From: Diplolepis rosae
Lineage: Eukaryota; Arthropoda; Insecta; Hymenoptera; Diplolepididae
NCBI GenBank assembly: GCA_030998225.1
Contig: JAPYXD010000308.1
Span: forward strand, 9,248,001 to 9,312,000
DNA length: 64,000 nucleotides
Reading direction: 5' to 3'
Shown: piece by piece, positions 62,801 to 64,000 of the stretch
Numbering within the stretch: position 1 is the first letter of the stretch
How the letters are laid out: every line of letters begins with the position of its first letter
The notes under the pieces: model-generated
Seen by the model: only the letters and a program-made list of their open reading frames with translations
Told to the model about the DNA's origin: nothing
The model's database searches: none
Position numbers and translations under genes: made by a program

Positions 62801-64000
62801 TCAAAGTTGCCCAAAAATTTCAAAAACCAACTTTTCAAAAGTTCCAATAGTTCTGATCAGAGTTCTTTTCCCTCTGTAATAGTTCTGCAAAAAAGCCTAA
62901 TAACATTTTTCGCTGCAATCAAAATCTAAAATGCTATGGTACTTTGAAGTTGCCCAAAAATTATGAAAACCAAATTTTGAAAAGTCCCAAGAGTTCCGAT
63001 CAGAGTTCTGTTCCTTCCGGAATAGTTCTGCAAAAAAGCACGATGTTATTTTTCGCTGCGATCAAAGTCCAAAAAGCTATAGCACTTTTAAGTTGCCCAA
63101 AAATTATGAAAACCAAATTTTAAACAGTCCCATGAGTTCCTATCAGAGTTCTGTTCACCCCCGGAATAGTTCTGCAAATAAGCCTAATAACATTTTTCGC
63201 TGAGATCATAATCCAAAAAGCTATAGCACTTGAAAGTTGCCCAAAAATGTCAAAAACAAACTTTAAAAAGTTCCAATAGTTCTGATCAGAGTTCTTTTCC
63301 CTCTGTAATAGTTTTGCAAAAAAGCCTAACAACATTTTTCGCTGCAATCAAAATCTAAAATGCTATGGAACTTTGAAGTTGCCCAAAAATTATGAAAACC
63401 AAATTTTAAACAGTCCCAAGAGTTCCGATCAGAGTTCTGTTCACCCCCGGAATAGTTCTGCAAATAAGCCTAATAACATTTTTCGCTGAGATCATAATCC
63501 AAAAAGCTATAGCACTTCAAAGTTGCCCAAAAATTTCAAAAACCAACTTTTCAAAAGTTCCAATAGTTCTGATCAGAGTTCTTTTCCCTCTGTAATAGTT
63601 CTGCAAAAAAGCCTAATAACATTTTTCGCTGCAATCAAAATCTAAAATGCTATGGCACTTTGAAGTTGCCCAAAAATTATGAAAACCAAATTTTAAACAG
63701 TCCCAACAGTTCCTATCAGAGTTCTGTTCACCCCCGGAATAGTTCTGCAAATAAGCCTAATAACATTTTTCGCTGAGATCATAATCCAAAAAGCTATAGC
63801 ACTTCAAAGTTGCCCAAAAATTTCAAAAATCAAATTTTGAAAATTTCCAATAGTTCTGATCAGCGTTCTTTTCCCTCTGTAATAGTTCTGCAAAAAAGCC
63901 TAATAACATTTTTCGCTGCAATCAAAATCTAAAATGCTATGGCACTTTGAAGTTGACCAAAAATTATGAAAACCAAATTTTAAACAGTCCCAACAGTTCC
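56840..64000 (+). repeat. Tandem higher-order repeat of about 2.72 kb (19 monomers)
   Basis: The sequence GTTGTTTTCACCCCCGG, then TTTTTGTGGCGATCATAATT, then an H monomer recurs with the TGTGGCG mark at 56896, 59615 and 62338, so periods are 2719 and 2723 bp. The third copy differs just upstream, having TTCTGTTCACCCCCGG. G monomers within the copies are 20 and 22 monomers apart (57230, 60090, 63240), so the copies differ by gains and losses of whole monomers. The last copy is cut by the window edge. Confidence 0.75.
62375..62517 (+). repeat. Representative monomer of subtype H (143 bp)
   Basis: The marker is CTGGAATAGTACTGCAAAAA followed by CGCACGATGAC. I found it near 43830, 44540, 47545, 48255, 57003, 58146, 59721 and 62442 and nowhere left of about 43.8 kb. 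It therefore marks a separate domain of the array. Confidence 0.83.

Larger units (their letters stand above)
4641..64000 (+). repeat. Satellite DNA array, 141-144 bp monomers, at least 59 kb
   Basis: From about 4641 to the right edge every monomer contains AGTTGCCCAAAAA near one end, a TAGTTCTGCAAA core and a CATTTTTCGCTG-like block. Spacing of the AGTTGCCC mark from 16513 is 144, 144, 144, 144 and 143 bp. The length divided by 143.4 gives about 414 monomers. All read in one orientation; I saw no inverted monomer, foreign insertion or gene. The first monomer is the most eroded and carries a poly-C run. Two families dominate, one with CACCCCCGGAATAG and one with TTTTCCCTCTGTAATAG, often alternating. 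The array does not end in the window. All open frames within it, on either strand, are repeat artefacts: 144 bp is 48 codons, so runs of 144-bp monomers stay open and 143-bp monomers shift the frame. Centromeric or pericentromeric heterochromatin is plausible but is not shown by the sequence. Confidence 0.98.

Noticed and set aside
4641..64000. Repetitive open frames on both strands, up to 182 codons
   Set aside because: They arise from the 48-codon period of 144-bp monomers, often start at TTG, shift at each 143-bp monomer, and have no signal of selection.
4641..64000. CRISPR array
   Set aside because: The repeats are directly adjacent with no unique spacers, and the context is eukaryotic.
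4641..64000. CENP-B box as support for a centromere
   Set aside because: No sequence like the CENP-B box consensus was seen in the monomers; centromere identity cannot be claimed.

Overview
The window is eukaryotic nuclear DNA, most likely from an insect. The reasons are an AT-rich sequence, canonical GT..AG introns inside one conserved gene, a decayed Tc1/mariner-superfamily transposon of a kind common in insects, and a very large satellite array. There is no bacterial gene organisation, rRNA, tRNA or CRISPR. The species cannot be named from what is visible.

Layout. (1) About 108-1135, minus strand: a decayed Tc1/mariner-like transposase with stops, frameshifts and a lost catalytic Asp. (2) 1136-2480: no gene recognised. 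(3) 2481-3675, plus strand: three consecutive coding exons (2481-2586, 3240-3321, 3438-3675) whose phases join exactly. They encode about 141 residues of the coiled-coil part of ATG14 (Barkor), the autophagy subunit of the class III PI3-kinase complex. The N-terminal cysteine-rich exon and the whole C-terminal half, including the BATS domain, are not found. (4) 3676-4640: the start of the next intron, or the broken end of the gene. It holds an imperfect fold-back element (3700-3833) and a duplicated sequence about 100 bp long with copies 152 bp apart (4122-4222 and 4274-4374). (5) 4641-64000: an uninterrupted, single-orientation satellite array of about 414 monomers of 141-144 bp, which runs off the right edge of the window.

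The satellite is not a simple homogeneous tandem. Two main monomer families often alternate: a 144-bp one with CACCCCCGGAATAG and a 143-bp one with TTTTCCCTCTGTAATAG. At least five further subtypes occur in a recurring order and build nested higher-order repeats. Blocks of 0.8-2 kb recur at offsets of about 2.15, 2.72, 3.72, 6.6-7.3 and 13.3 kb, separated by whole-monomer gains and losses. One marker subtype appears only to the right of about 43.8 kb, so the array has at least two domains. The open frames inside the array are by-products of the 144-bp (48-codon) period and are not genes.

The main point of interest is the junction. A multi-kilobase higher-order satellite begins about 965 bp downstream of an intact splice donor of ATG14, in the gene's sense direction. 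Either ATG14 has a giant satellite-filled intron, or the gene was broken by the satellite, or the assembly is chimeric there.
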